Shown one piece after another: positions 31,365-39,869 of a stretch of 61,653 nucleotides of DNA. The DNA lies in assembly GCA_037445775.1 (NCBI GenBank), contig JBBIJX010000005.1, positions 1 through 61,653 of the forward strand, in the 5' to 3' direction. Under the pieces are notes generated by a model. The model had not been told where the DNA came from and searched no databases. It saw nothing but the letters and a program-made list of their open reading frames with translations. The position numbers and the translations under genes are program-made. Numbering within the stretch: the stretch's first letter is position 1; the number at the start of each line of letters is the position of its first letter. The DNA is from JBBUX01 sp037445775. Its GTDB lineage: Bacteria; Actinomycetota; Coriobacteriia; Anaerosomatales; PHET01.

Positions 31365-32291
31365 TTACGCCTCATCCAATCCGAAGTCGACGGGAGGCGC
31401 AAGGGTGAGCGCGCTCGATGATACCCGGCCGACACCTGCGGCGCCGAGCGCCTGCAGCCGGTCGCGCGTGATGTTTCCGGACGCCTCGACGATAAGCGAG
31501 CGCCCCCGATCAGCCGCGGCGATCAAGCACCCGGTCGCGACGAGCGTCGTCGTGTCATCGTCCATGTTGTCGAGGAGCACGATGTCGGCTCCGTGGACGA
31601 CGGCCTCGAGCGCCTGGGCCTCAGTGTCCGCCTCGACCTCGACGAGAAGGCCCGGATTCGCCGCGTCGGCGCGCCCGATCGCCTCTGCGATCGTCGCGTG
31701 CCTGAGGTGGTTGTCCTTGATGAGCACCATGTCATGAAGGCCGTCCCTGTGGTTCGTGCCGCCGCCCACGCGCACCGCGTACTTCGATAGCGCCCTGAGG
31801 CCCGGATAGGTCTTGCGCGTGTCGCACACGGCGAGGCCGAGCGGTGCCGCCTCGACCCATCGCTTCGTCTCGGTCGCGATGCCGGACAGGACCATGAGGA
31901 AGTCAAGGGCGGTGCGCTCAGCGCTCAGCACGACCGCCGCGAGGCCGTCGACCTCAGCGACGGCGGTACCGGCCGAGACACGCGCACCCTCCGCGACCAG
32001 CGGGAAGAACTCGACCGGCTCGAACAGGCCTACCGCGGCCGACAGCGCCTCGAAGACCGCTGCTGCCACCGGCAGCCCCGCCACGACGCACTCCTCACGC
32101 GCGACAACGGTTCCGAAGAAGCGTGCATCGAAGCCCACCACCGGCGCCGTCGTCACGTCACGCTCGAGCAGCGCGAGCGACGGCTCCGAAGACGCGAGCG
32201 CTTCGCGCTCCATGCCTAGGTCCTCGGCAAGCGCGGCGGCCACGATCCCGGTCACATCGGGCAGTTCGAACACGGCAGCTCCCTCAGGCAC
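31365..32291 (-). CDS. nadC: Quinolinate phosphoribosyltransferase
   Basis: A 308-residue enzyme that converts quinolinate and PRPP to nicotinate mononucleotide. Signatures include the TRKTYPGLRALSKYAVRVGGG stretch (about 156-176), NHRDGLHDMVLIKDNH with active-site Lys/His, and DIVLLDNMD near the C-terminus. GTG 32291 lies 1 bp before the nadB stop codon, so it is translationally coupled. It completes the nadA-nadB-nadC de novo NAD route. A slightly long N-terminal insertion (about 25-45) is not alarming. Confidence 0.95.
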   Translation of the reverse strand: MPEGAAVFELPDVTGIVAAALAEDLGMEREALASSEPSLALLERDVTTAPVVGFDARFFGTVVAREECVVAGLPVAAAVFEALSAAVGLFEPVEFFPLVAEGARVSAGTAVAEVDGLAAVVLSAERTALDFLMVLSGIATETKRWVEAAPLGLAVCDTRKTYPGLRALSKYAVRVGGGTNHRDGLHDMVLIKDNHLRHATIAEAIGRADAANPGLLVEVEADTEAQALEAVVHGADIVLLDNMDDDTTTLVATGCLIAAADRGRSLIVEASGNITRDRLQALGAAGVGRVSSSALTLAPPVDFGLDEA

Positions 32292-32292
32292 G

Positions 32293-33918
32293 CTACGCCC
32301 CTGACGGCCGAACGGGCGCGAACCGCGGTTCGCATCCCCGTACGAAGATTGTGTGCCCTAGCCAGCGCTCGTCGTCACGCTCGCCGAAGTCGAGACGCAT
32401 GTGACAGCCCCTTGATTCGGTCCGAACCGCCGCCGCGCGCGCGATGAGGCCGGCAACGGTCACGAGGTTGGCCAGTTCGAGGTGCGCGACCGCATCGCCC
32501 GGCCTCGGTGTCGCGGCTTGGATCTCAGCCTCGATGAGCGCGAGCTCGGATGCGGCGCGGACGAGCCCGTCGGCGGTGCGGCCCATGCCGAGCAGCTCGC
32601 CAGCGACCGCGTGCAGGCGAGCGCGAGCGGAACCCTGCACCGCCGGTGGCGACGCGACGGCTTCGCCAACCGCGTCACTCACGTCGACGCCCCTCACAGC
32701 GGCCGCCACCGTCGCGCTGTCGAGCACGCGCGCGATGCGCCGCGAGAAGACGAGGCCCTCGAGCAGCGAGTTCGACGCGAGCCGATTCGCTCCGTGAAGC
32801 CCGCTTGCCGTGACTTCGCCCGACGCGAAGAGGCCCGGCACGCTCGTGCGCCCGTCGGCGTCCACGCGCACGCCGCCAACGAGGTAGTGGGCCGCCGGCG
32901 CTACGGGCACGAGGTCTGCCGAGAGGTCGTAGCCCGCCTCCGCGCAGGCACGCCAGATGTTCGGGAAGCGCGCCCGGAGGTGCGCTTCGCCCAGGTGGCG
33001 GGCGTCGAGCAGGACATTGCGGCGGCCGCAGCGAGTCATCACACTCTCGATCTCGCGGCTCACGACGTCACGGGGCGCGAGTTCGGCGAGCGGGTGGACG
33101 CCCGCCATGAAGCGCCGCTCGTCGCAGTCGAGCAGGTAGGCGCCCTCGCCCCTGAGCGCCTCGCTCACTAGGAAGCGCGGCGCGGCGTCGGAGTCGAGCG
33201 CCGTGGGGTGGAACTGGACGAACTCGAGGTCGCTCACCTCTGCGCCTGCGCGCCAGGCGGCCGCAACCCCGTCGCCGGTGGCGATGAGCGGGTTCGTCGT
33301 CACCGGGTAGACCTGGCCCGCCCCGCCCGTGGCAAGAACGACGGCGTCAGCGCGGAACGTCTCGACGTCACCTGTGCGCGTGTTGAGTACGACAGCGCCC
33401 CGGCACCGGCCGTCGTCGACGATGAGGTCAACGAGGAAGCGGTGCTCGAGCACGGGGATGCGCCCGCGCGAGATGAGCGAGGTGACGAGCGCGTCCTGGA
33501 TCGCGGCACCGGTCTTGTCGCCGGAGTGCAGCACGCGCGGCAGCGAGTGTCCGCCCTCGCGCGCGAGCGCCACCCCGCCTCCTTCGGCGAGGTCGAAGCG
33601 CACGCCGAAGCCGAGCAGTGACTCGAGCGCCTCGGGCGCCTCGCTCACGACAGCACGCACCACCGCTTCGTCACAGAGCCCCTGCCCCACCACGATAGTG
33701 TCCGCGACGTGCAGGTCGACCGAGTCCGCCTCACCCACAGCGCCCGCGATCCCGCCCTGCGCGTACCAAGTGCTGGTTTGCGCGAGCTCGCCCTTCGTGA
33801 CGAGCGTGACGGAACGGTCGCGCGAGCAGTGCAGCGCCGCGCTGAGCCCGGCGATCCCCGAGCCCACGACGAGGACGTCGGACTCCGTGACGCGCCCGCT
33901 GCCGGCGTTCTCAGCCAA
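32293..33918 (-). CDS. nadB: L-aspartate oxidase
   Basis: A 541-residue flavoprotein that oxidises L-aspartate to iminoaspartate; fumarate can serve as acceptor in anaerobes. The FAD motif VVGSGIAGLSAAL is near the N-terminus, with TSTWYAQGGIAGA and GHSLPRVLHSGDKTGAAI, and ASGEVTASGLHGANRLASNSL is in the FAD-binding C-terminal part, as in SdhA/FrdA relatives. The start is TTG 33918, overlapping the nadA stop by 8 bp; no better start exists before the FAD motif. It is in an operon with nadA and nadC. Confidence 0.95.
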   Translation of the reverse strand: MAENAGSGRVTESDVLVVGSGIAGLSAALHCSRDRSVTLVTKGELAQTSTWYAQGGIAGAVGEADSVDLHVADTIVVGQGLCDEAVVRAVVSEAPEALESLLGFGVRFDLAEGGGVALAREGGHSLPRVLHSGDKTGAAIQDALVTSLISRGRIPVLEHRFLVDLIVDDGRCRGAVVLNTRTGDVETFRADAVVLATGGAGQVYPVTTNPLIATGDGVAAAWRAGAEVSDLEFVQFHPTALDSDAAPRFLVSEALRGEGAYLLDCDERRFMAGVHPLAELAPRDVVSREIESVMTRCGRRNVLLDARHLGEAHLRARFPNIWRACAEAGYDLSADLVPVAPAAHYLVGGVRVDADGRTSVPGLFASGEVTASGLHGANRLASNSLLEGLVFSRRIARVLDSATVAAAVRGVDVSDAVGEAVASPPAVQGSARARLHAVAGELLGMGRTADGLVRAASELALIEAEIQAATPRPGDAVAHLELANLVTVAGLIARAAAVRTESRGCHMRLDFGERDDERWLGHTIFVRGCEPRFAPVRPSGA

Positions 33919-34834
33919 TCGCGACCATCCGCTCGACCGCCGTGCGCGCCCGGGCGGCGACGTCCGCGTCGACGTCGACGGCGTACTGGTCGTAGAGGAG
34001 CGCGTCGCGCACCTTCACGAGCGTGGTGAGCTTCATGTTCGGGCACAGCATGCGCGGGGCGAGCTCGTGGAAGACCTTGCCCGGCGCGGCCTTCTCGAGC
34101 GCATGGACGAGGCCCGTCTCAGTCACCACGACGAACTCGCGGGCGGGGTCGGCCGCCGCGAACGACAGCATCTGCGACGTGGACAGCACGGCGTCGGCGA
34201 GGTCGACGACGTCCGGCCGGCACTCGGGATGCGCCATGACGCGCGCGTGCGGGTGCGCCGCGCGTGCCGCCGCCACCTGTTCGGCGGTGACCTCGTCGTG
34301 CGTGGGACACCAGCCGTCCCAGAGGATCACATCGACGGCTGGCAGCGACCGCGCTACCCAGCTGCCCAGGTTGCGGTCCGGAGCGAACAGGATGCGATCG
34401 GAGCCGAGCGAGCGAACGACCGCGACCGCGTTGGCGCTCGTCACGCAGACGTCCGAGTGCGCTTTGACCTCGGCCGACGAGTTCACGTAGGTCACGACCG
34501 GCACGCCCGGGTGCTCACGTCGCCACGCTTTGAGCGCCTCGCCGGTGATCATGTCCGCCATGGGACATCCGGCGCGCGGCTCAGGGATCAGCACGCGCTT
34601 GTCAGGCGCGAGGATCTTCGCCGTCTCTGCCATGAAGTGCACGCCCGCGAAGACGATCTTCGACGAGCGTGTCGCGGCGGCCTGGCGCGAGAGGCCGAGC
34701 GAGTCGCCGGTGAACGTGGCGACGTCCTGGACCTCGGCCCGCTGGTAGTTGTGCGCGATGACGACCGCGTCGCGCTCCTTCGCGAGCGTGCGGATCTCCT
34801 CGGAGAGCGCGGCGAGCGTCGCGGCGTCAGGCAC
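33911..34834 (-). CDS. nadA: Quinolinate synthase A
   Basis: A 307-residue 4Fe-4S enzyme condensing iminoaspartate with dihydroxyacetone phosphate. The N-terminal VIAHNYQRAEVQDVA region is typical, and the cluster-ligand cysteines are in PRAGCPMAD/SDVCVTSANA, AHPECRPDV and MLCPNMK. The start is GTG 34834, which gives an 8-bp overlap with panC; the longer frame to 35026 is antisense-frame sequence. The gene order panB-panC-nadA-nadB-nadC suggests joint expression of pantothenate and NAD synthesis. Confidence 0.95.
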   Translation of the reverse strand: MPDAATLAALSEEIRTLAKERDAVVIAHNYQRAEVQDVATFTGDSLGLSRQAAATRSSKIVFAGVHFMAETAKILAPDKRVLIPEPRAGCPMADMITGEALKAWRREHPGVPVVTYVNSSAEVKAHSDVCVTSANAVAVVRSLGSDRILFAPDRNLGSWVARSLPAVDVILWDGWCPTHDEVTAEQVAAARAAHPHARVMAHPECRPDVVDLADAVLSTSQMLSFAAADPAREFVVVTETGLVHALEKAAPGKVFHELAPRMLCPNMKLTTLVKVRDALLYDQYAVDVDADVAARARTAVERMVAIG

Positions 34835-35696
34835 GGGAGACCCCCCGGGGAACGAGCGCGCAGTTGTCGATGAGGCGGGTCGTGCCCACGCGGCCGGCGA
34901 TAAGCGCGCGGGCGGGCGCGTCCTCGACGCGCTCGAGCGGCTCGAGCGTGACCGGGTCGACGACCGCGGCATAGTCGAGCGCGACACCGCCGCGTTCAGC
35001 GACTGTGGCGCGCATCGCCTCTTCAAGCATCCGGGCGCCGGTCTCGCCTGACGCGAGCGCGGTCTCGGCGACGCTTAGGGCGGCAGGGATCGCAAGCGCC
35101 GCCGCTCTGCCCTCGCGCGTGAGGTAGGCGTTGCGGCTCGACAGCGCGAGGCCGTCGTCTTCGCGCACCGTTGGTCCGGCTGCGATCGTGCAACCCAGAT
35201 CGAGATCGCGCGCGATCGTCTCGACGATGCGCAGCTGCTGGTAGTCCTTCTCGCCGAAGAAGGCCACGTCCGGACGGACGATCGACAGGAGCTTCGCCAC
35301 TACGGTGGCGACCCCGTTGAAGTGGCCCGGGCGCGCTTCGCCTTCCCAGCGGCGCGCGAGTGGCCCTGGATCGACGGTGACGGCGGTGCCGGGCGCATAC
35401 ATCTCGCCCGCGCTCGGCGTGAAGGCGATCTCGACGCCCTCGGCGGCCAGGTGCGCGAGATCATCGTCGAGACGCCGCGGGTAGGTGGCGTAGTCCTCGC
35501 CCGGGGCGAACTGCGTGGGGTTGACGAAGATCGACACGACGACGAGGTCGGCGCGCGCGCATGCGGCGTGCACGAGCGAGAGGTGCCCGGCGTGCAGCGC
35601 CCCCATCGTGGGGACGAAGCCGATTCGCTTGGCGTCGCGCCGGGCTGCCGTGACCGCCGCGCGCACCTCGTCCTTGCTGTGCAACCGCTCGATCAC
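34827..35696 (-). CDS. panC: Pantothenate synthetase
   Basis: A 289-residue ATP-dependent ligase joining pantoate and beta-alanine. The nucleotidyl-transferase HIGH-like motif is VPTMGALHAGHLSLV, with FVNPTQFAPGEDYATYPR, FGEKDYQQL and a KMSKS-like LSSRNAYL. GTG 35696 overlaps the panB stop by 4 bp. The beta-alanine supplier panD is not in this window. Confidence 0.95.
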   Translation of the reverse strand: MIERLHSKDEVRAAVTAARRDAKRIGFVPTMGALHAGHLSLVHAACARADLVVVSIFVNPTQFAPGEDYATYPRRLDDDLAHLAAEGVEIAFTPSAGEMYAPGTAVTVDPGPLARRWEGEARPGHFNGVATVVAKLLSIVRPDVAFFGEKDYQQLRIVETIARDLDLGCTIAAGPTVREDDGLALSSRNAYLTREGRAAALAIPAALSVAETALASGETGARMLEEAMRATVAERGGVALDYAAVVDPVTLEPLERVEDAPARALIAGRVGTTRLIDNCALVPRGVSRA

Positions 35697-36586
35697 GCGC
35701 TCCCACCACCGCGGGCGGAGGTGCTCGCGGCTTCCGCCTCGGCCACGACCGCGGCGTCGACGTGGGTCATCTGCGCCTCGGTGGGAAACTCGCCAGCACG
35801 CACTTCGCCAGCGTAGGTGGCGACCGCGTCGGCGATGACGGCGGAGACGTTCGCATAGCGCTTCGCGTGCCTAGGCAGGAAGTCACCCAGTCCAACGACA
35901 TCGTGGAACACCTGTACCTGCCCGTCGCAGCCGCCGCCGGCGCCGATGCCTATGGTGGGCACATACAACCGCGCGGTCACGCGGCGCGCGAGCTCGGCCG
36001 GGATGCATTCGAGCACGACGGCGAACGCACCGGCCTGCGCGAGCGCGAGGCAGTCGTCGATGAGCTTCGCAGCCGCGGCCGCGTCCTTCGCCTGCGTCGA
36101 GTAGCCGCCCAGCGCGTGCACGGACTGCGGCGTGAGGCCCACATGCCCCATCACCGGGATGCCGGCCTCGACGAGTCCGCGCGTGAGAGCGAGCGTGCCG
36201 GCGGCGGCGCCTTCGAGCTTGACAGCTTGGGCACCACCCTCGGCGACAAGACGGGCGGCGTTACGCATACCCTCCTCGTAGGAGGCCTGGTAGCTCATGA
36301 ACGGCATGTCCGCGACGACGAGCGCGCGCTTCACCGCTCTCGTGACCGCCGAGGTCGCCCGGACGACGTCGTCGACGGTCACCGGCAACGTGCTGTCGTG
36401 CCCGAGTACCGTCATTCCAAGCGAATCGCCCACGAGAACCGCATCCACGCCGGCACTCTCGACGAGGCGCGCCGTAGGGAAGTCATACGCGGTTATCATC
36501 ACGATGGGGCGTGCGGAATGCTTCATGGCCGTCAGGGCCGAAGCGGTAACGCGCGGCCCGGGGGCCTGCGCAGGATGAGCGCTCAT
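35693..36586 (-). CDS. panB: Ketopantoate hydroxymethyltransferase
   Basis: A 297-residue TIM-barrel enzyme that adds a hydroxymethyl group to ketoisovalerate. Motifs are MITAYDFPTARLVESAGVD, LVGDSLGMTVLGHDSTLPVT, LEGAA, MGHVGLTPQSVHALGGY and the VPTIGIGAGGGCDGQVQV stretch. ATG 36586 has GGAAGGAGG upstream; a preceding in-frame start at 36601 would bury it. It is first gene of the pan-nad operon behind a TATACT -10 box. Confidence 0.95.
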   Translation of the reverse strand: MSAHPAQAPGPRVTASALTAMKHSARPIVMITAYDFPTARLVESAGVDAVLVGDSLGMTVLGHDSTLPVTVDDVVRATSAVTRAVKRALVVADMPFMSYQASYEEGMRNAARLVAEGGAQAVKLEGAAAGTLALTRGLVEAGIPVMGHVGLTPQSVHALGGYSTQAKDAAAAAKLIDDCLALAQAGAFAVVLECIPAELARRVTARLYVPTIGIGAGGGCDGQVQVFHDVVGLGDFLPRHAKRYANVSAVIADAVATYAGEVRAGEFPTEAQMTHVDAAVVAEAEAASTSARGGGSA

Positions 36587-36660
36587 GGCGCCTCCTTCCA
36601 CGGTCCGTCGTCGCAGCCCGCTGCCTGCGGGTCCACGCGACCCTCCGACGAGGGAGTGCG

Positions 36661-36666
36661 AGTATA
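36661..36666 (-). promoter_or_regulatory. -10 box of panB-panC-nadABC operon
   Basis: TATACT (minus strand), 75 nt upstream of panB in the 128-bp gap after folK. It is a strong -10 match preceded directly by GTG; no -35 hexamer stands out. Confidence 0.5.
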
Positions 36667-36714
36667 CACCGTCATCACCGGCGCCTGCGCGCGGCGTCTC
36701 CGCTGCGCGAATCC

Positions 36715-37506
36715 TCAGAGTGCGGGCGGGCCCTCATCGAAGTTCGGGGGCGCCGCGTCGATGGCGGCCATCAGTTCGCGCGCGCGTCCGACGCGGTCCG
36801 CAGGCACGAGCAACCGGTAAGTGACGGGCATGCCGAACGGGTCCATGTCCATGCCCGGCTCATGCGGCTCCCAAGCGACCGGGATGCCCTCGTCAACGAG
36901 CACCTCCCGTTTGAGCTGCAGTGACGCGTCGAAGCCCACGATGCGGTCGGCCGTCGTCTGGCTCGTCGCCACCTCAACCCACTCGACCGGCTCGATAGGC
37001 ACGTCGTGAATCGCACCGACGTCTGGAATGGGTCCCGCATCGCGCAGGACGTCGCCTTGGGTCGCCTCGGAACGGCGCAGGTGGTGCCCGTTGGGCAGCG
37101 TGATACGCGGTGCGATCTCGAGCAGCGGCGTGACCACGAAGTCACGCTCGGTGAGTCCGGGATGCGGCAGTGTGAGCTCGGTGGTGTTCCACTCCTCGTC
37201 GTCGTAGAGCAAGAGGTCGAGGTCGATGACGCGCGGCCCCTGGTCGCGCTCGCGCACCCGTCCCATGGCGGACTCGATGTCGAGCAGGTGCGCCATGAGC
37301 GCGTCGGCCATGAGCGACGTCGTCACCTGGGCGGCGGCGTTGAGAAAGAGCGGCTGGTCCTCGACGTAGGCCGGCACGGATTCGTACGCGTTCGAGACCT
37401 GTTCGACGTGCGTCTCGGGCAGGTGCGCGACCGCCTCGACGGCGCTCGCGAGATTGCCCATGCGGTCACCCAGGTTACTGCCGAACCCAATGTACGCGGT
37501 CGCCAT
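36715..37506 (-). CDS. folK: HPPK (FolK) with C-terminal DUF2007-like extension
   Basis: 263 residues. The first 160 are 6-hydroxymethyl-7,8-dihydropterin pyrophosphokinase: YIGFGSNLGDR at the start and the signature QGPRVIDLDLLLYDD. The remaining 100 residues (from about 168, EWVEVATSQTTADRIVGFD...LVPADRVGRARELM) are not part of FolK. They look like a small signal-transducing-like DUF2007 domain, fused in frame. ATG 37506 has GGGGAGGG about 9 nt upstream. It is cut off from folP and folE by the R-M/TA island, so it must use its own promoter. folB is absent. Confidence 0.88.
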   Translation of the reverse strand: MATAYIGFGSNLGDRMGNLASAVEAVAHLPETHVEQVSNAYESVPAYVEDQPLFLNAAAQVTTSLMADALMAHLLDIESAMGRVRERDQGPRVIDLDLLLYDDEEWNTTELTLPHPGLTERDFVVTPLLEIAPRITLPNGHHLRRSEATQGDVLRDAGPIPDVGAIHDVPIEPVEWVEVATSQTTADRIVGFDASLQLKREVLVDEGIPVAWEPHEPGMDMDPFGMPVTYRLLVPADRVGRARELMAAIDAAPPNFDEGPPAL

Positions 37507-37573
37507 GGGAATCGCCCTCCCCGAGTTCGGAGACGTTGTGAAACCGTCCGTAAGAGAGGTATTCCCGCGAGTT

Positions 37574-37590
37574 CAGTAGTGATACCTGAG
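37574..37590. repeat. 17-bp direct repeat, left flank of R-M cassette
   Basis: CAGTAGTGATACCTGAG, identical to 39871-39887. On the minus strand it reads LRYHY* (with the preceding T), the catalytic C-terminus of the YoeB toxin gene at the other end. No further yoeB sequence is attached, so it looks like a short target duplication. Confidence 0.8.
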
Positions 37591-37677
37591 AGATCGCGAA
37601 CGAGTGCAGACGACGAGTGCAGACCGCTTCACGCGCGGAAACGCCGAAGGGGCTCGCGGAGCGGCCGCTGTGAGGTA

Positions 37678-37706
37678 GTGACAACGAACACACGTTCGCA
37701 TATCAT
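37678..37706 (+). promoter_or_regulatory. R-M operon promoter with internal palindrome
   Basis: GTGACA (-35, 37678-37683), a 17-bp spacer and TATCAT (-10, 37701-37706) precede the methyltransferase gene. The palindrome CGAAC-ACAC-GTTCG (37685-37698) lies in the spacer. A protein bound there would block the promoter, which fits autocontrol of an R-M system. No separate controller (C) gene is seen. Confidence 0.65.
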
Positions 37707-37784
37707 GAGGGTATCGCAGATGCAGGCTCGATGTATGCTTGCCGGAGACTGATCGGTGCCAACACGCGGAGACAGGGGTGCGCC

Positions 37785-38738
37785 TTGGCTTTGAGCTCGA
37801 TTGAGATCTGCGCCGGCGGCGGCGGTCAGGCACTCGGCCTCGAGGCTGCCGGTTTCGATCACTCTGCAGTCATCGAGATCGAGGCGCCCGCCTGCGACAC
37901 CCTCCGGTTGAATCGCCCGGGCTGGAACGTCATCGAGGGAGATATCCGTCAATTCGATGCGTCTGGCTACGAGGGCATCGATCTGCTGGCGGGAGGCGTT
38001 CCCTGTCCGCCATTCTCGAAGGCGGGCCGACAGCTGGGCGCTGATGATGAGCGCGACCTGTTCCCTGAGGCAATCAGGCTCGTCGACGAGTGCCGGCCCA
38101 AGGCGGTCATGCTCGAGAACGTCCGTGGACTGCTGGACGCGGTCTTCGACGACTACCGTCACAAAGTGGAGCACCAGCTCCGCGACCTGGGCTACGTTCC
38201 CGGCTGGCGACTTCTGAACGCGTCGGACTACGGCGTCTCGCAACTTCGTCCGCGCGTCGTCTTCGTGGGTATTCGCAAGGACCTGTCTGATGTGTTCGCG
38301 TGGCCAGTGCCAGCCGGAGAGACTCCTCCGACAGTCGGCGAGCTGCTCGGGGATCTCATGGGCGAGAATGGCTGGAAGGGCGTAGATGCGTGGCGATCCC
38401 GCGCCGACTCCATCGCCCCCACACTCGTTGGCGGCTCCAAGAAGCACGGCGGTCCCGATCTTGGGCCCACACGCGCGAAGCGCGCTTGGGAGACGCTTGG
38501 TGTCGACGGACGAGGAATCGCTGATGCTGCGCCTGAGCGCGATTTCGTTGGCAGGCCTCGGCTCACCACCCGGATGACTGCGCGAGTCCAGGGATTCCCC
38601 GACCACTGGGTCTTCGCTGGCCGGAAGACAGCCGCGTATCGCCAGATCGGCAACGCGTTCCCGCCGCCGGTCGCTGCGGCCGTAGCGCGGCAGATCGCAG
38701 TCGCACTGTCCGCCAGGCGCTCATTCCGGGTGGCGTGA
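37785..38738 (+). CDS. DNA cytosine-5 methyltransferase (M.NgoMIV-type)
   Basis: 317 residues from TTG 37785, placed just before the family start with GGGGTG upstream; an in-frame ATG at 37731 is unlikely. Motif I is SSIEICAGGGGQALGLEAAG, motif IV has catalytic C74 in GVPCPPFSKAG, motif VI is LENVRG, motif VIII has QLRPRVVFVG, and IX-X end with YRQIGNAFPPPVA. The partner endonuclease is NgoMIV-like, so the expected target is GCCGGC. The stop overlaps the endonuclease start by 1 bp. The base composition is less GC-rich than the flanking folate genes, as expected for an acquired module. Confidence 0.92.
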   Translation: MALSSIEICAGGGGQALGLEAAGFDHSAVIEIEAPACDTLRLNRPGWNVIEGDIRQFDASGYEGIDLLAGGVPCPPFSKAGRQLGADDERDLFPEAIRLVDECRPKAVMLENVRGLLDAVFDDYRHKVEHQLRDLGYVPGWRLLNASDYGVSQLRPRVVFVGIRKDLSDVFAWPVPAGETPPTVGELLGDLMGENGWKGVDAWRSRADSIAPTLVGGSKKHGGPDLGPTRAKRAWETLGVDGRGIADAAPERDFVGRPRLTTRMTARVQGFPDHWVFAGRKTAAYRQIGNAFPPPVAAAVARQIAVALSARRSFRVA

Positions 38739-39601
38739 TGTACGCACGGGCTGAGTTCGCTGAGGCGCGTGCGGACTTCCATACCGCTTTGCTGCAGTCG
38801 TGTCTCACCATCGATCCGCAGGGCCGTCCGAGCAACAGTGACAGCTCGAATCAGGCTAGTGTGGCTATCGCGAAGGGCATCGCTAACCGGCTCAAGGCGG
38901 AGACCGTCGGAGAACGGGCCGCTGGCCAGACCTCGGGCAATCAGTTCGAGGCTGTCTGCGCGGACTTCGTCCGCGCAACGTTTCCCAGACTCGGACATCT
39001 CCGCCCAGGCACCTGGAGTGTTCACCATGTAAGAGGCCGCAACCGGCTGGAGATCGCGCGCTACGAGCAGTACTCGCATCTCGTGGCGCTCGACAAGGCC
39101 GCCCGCAACGATCCCGACCTTGCGGCGTCGCTTGGCAGTGACTACACGATCACGCCGGACGTCGTCATCGTCCGTAACCTTGAAGAGGATGCGGTCATCA
39201 ACGCCCCGGCGATGCTCGTGGATGGTGGCGTGGCAACGCTGGCGAGTCTCCGGAAGTCCAATGGCGGCCTGCCCCTCTTGCATGCAAGCATCTCCTGCAA
39301 GTGGACGATTCGCAGCGACCGCGCTCAGAATGCCCGGTCAGAGGCTCTGAATCTAGTCCGCAATCGCAAGGGTTCCCTGCCCCATATCGTCGTCGTCACG
39401 GCGGAGCCCACGCCAAGCAGACTCGCGTCCGTTGCCCTTGGCACCGGAGACATTGACTGCGTCTACCATTTCGCGCTGTATGAACTCCAGGAGACTCTGG
39501 AGGAGCTGAACATGACTGATGCTGCAGACATGCTCGCGGTCATGGTAGACGGGGACCGTCTCAAAGACATCTCCGACCTCCCCCTCGATCTCGCCGTCTA
39601 G
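38738..39601 (+). CDS. Type II restriction endonuclease, NgoMIV family
   Basis: 287 residues, closely resembling R.NgoMIV of Neisseria gonorrhoeae over the whole length as far as I recall it, including the long identical-looking SCKWTIRSDRAQNARSE block. The five active-site residues known for NgoMIV are all present, each shifted by one: E71, D141 (TITPD), S186 and K188 (SISCK) and E202. NgoMIV is a tetrameric enzyme that cuts G^CCGGC, so this should be an isoschizomer. ATG 38738 overlaps the methyltransferase stop (TGATG); GTG 38735 is possible. The protein looks intact. Confidence 0.92.
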   Translation: MYARAEFAEARADFHTALLQSCLTIDPQGRPSNSDSSNQASVAIAKGIANRLKAETVGERAAGQTSGNQFEAVCADFVRATFPRLGHLRPGTWSVHHVRGRNRLEIARYEQYSHLVALDKAARNDPDLAASLGSDYTITPDVVIVRNLEEDAVINAPAMLVDGGVATLASLRKSNGGLPLLHASISCKWTIRSDRAQNARSEALNLVRNRKGSLPHIVVVTAEPTPSRLASVALGTGDIDCVYHFALYELQETLEELNMTDAADMLAVMVDGDRLKDISDLPLDLAV

Positions 39602-39608
39602 GACGCAA

Positions 39609-39776
39609 ATGGGAATCAGCCGCAGCGAGAACATGCGGCGCATCAGGAGCCGCGATACCGCACCTGAGCTTGTGGTTCGCGCGGCACTGCGGCAGCTTGG
39701 CCATGTTGGCTGGGAGTGCGAACTGGGGGATGACACCACGCTCCGGAGACGCCTGGACGAGTTCGTTCGGAGATAG
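39609..39776 (+). pseudogene. vsr: vsr mismatch endonuclease, internally deleted
   Basis: A 55-codon open frame 7 bp after the endonuclease gene. Residues 1-32 carry the Vsr N-terminus (MRRIRSRDTAPELVVRAALRQLG), and residues 35-55 match the Vsr C-terminus (WECELGDDTTLRRRLDEF). The central 80 or so residues, with the catalytic Asp and His residues and the zinc site, are missing, and the two ends are joined in frame after GHV. Vsr normally repairs T:G mismatches caused by deamination of 5-methylcytosine and often accompanies cytosine methyltransferases. It should be non-functional here. Confidence 0.8.
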
Positions 39777-39869
39777 CGGGCGGGCGCCTCATCCAGCGTA
39801 TCGCCCTCCGGCGTCAATCTGGCTCGGCGTCCTCATGGATGCCCAACGCACATGGGAATCAGGTTCACA

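Noticed and set aside
39852..39862. Repeat of ATGGGAATCAG (also the vsr start at 39609)
   Set aside because: Only 11 bp and without further similarity; possibly a trace of the same rearrangements but too short to interpret.
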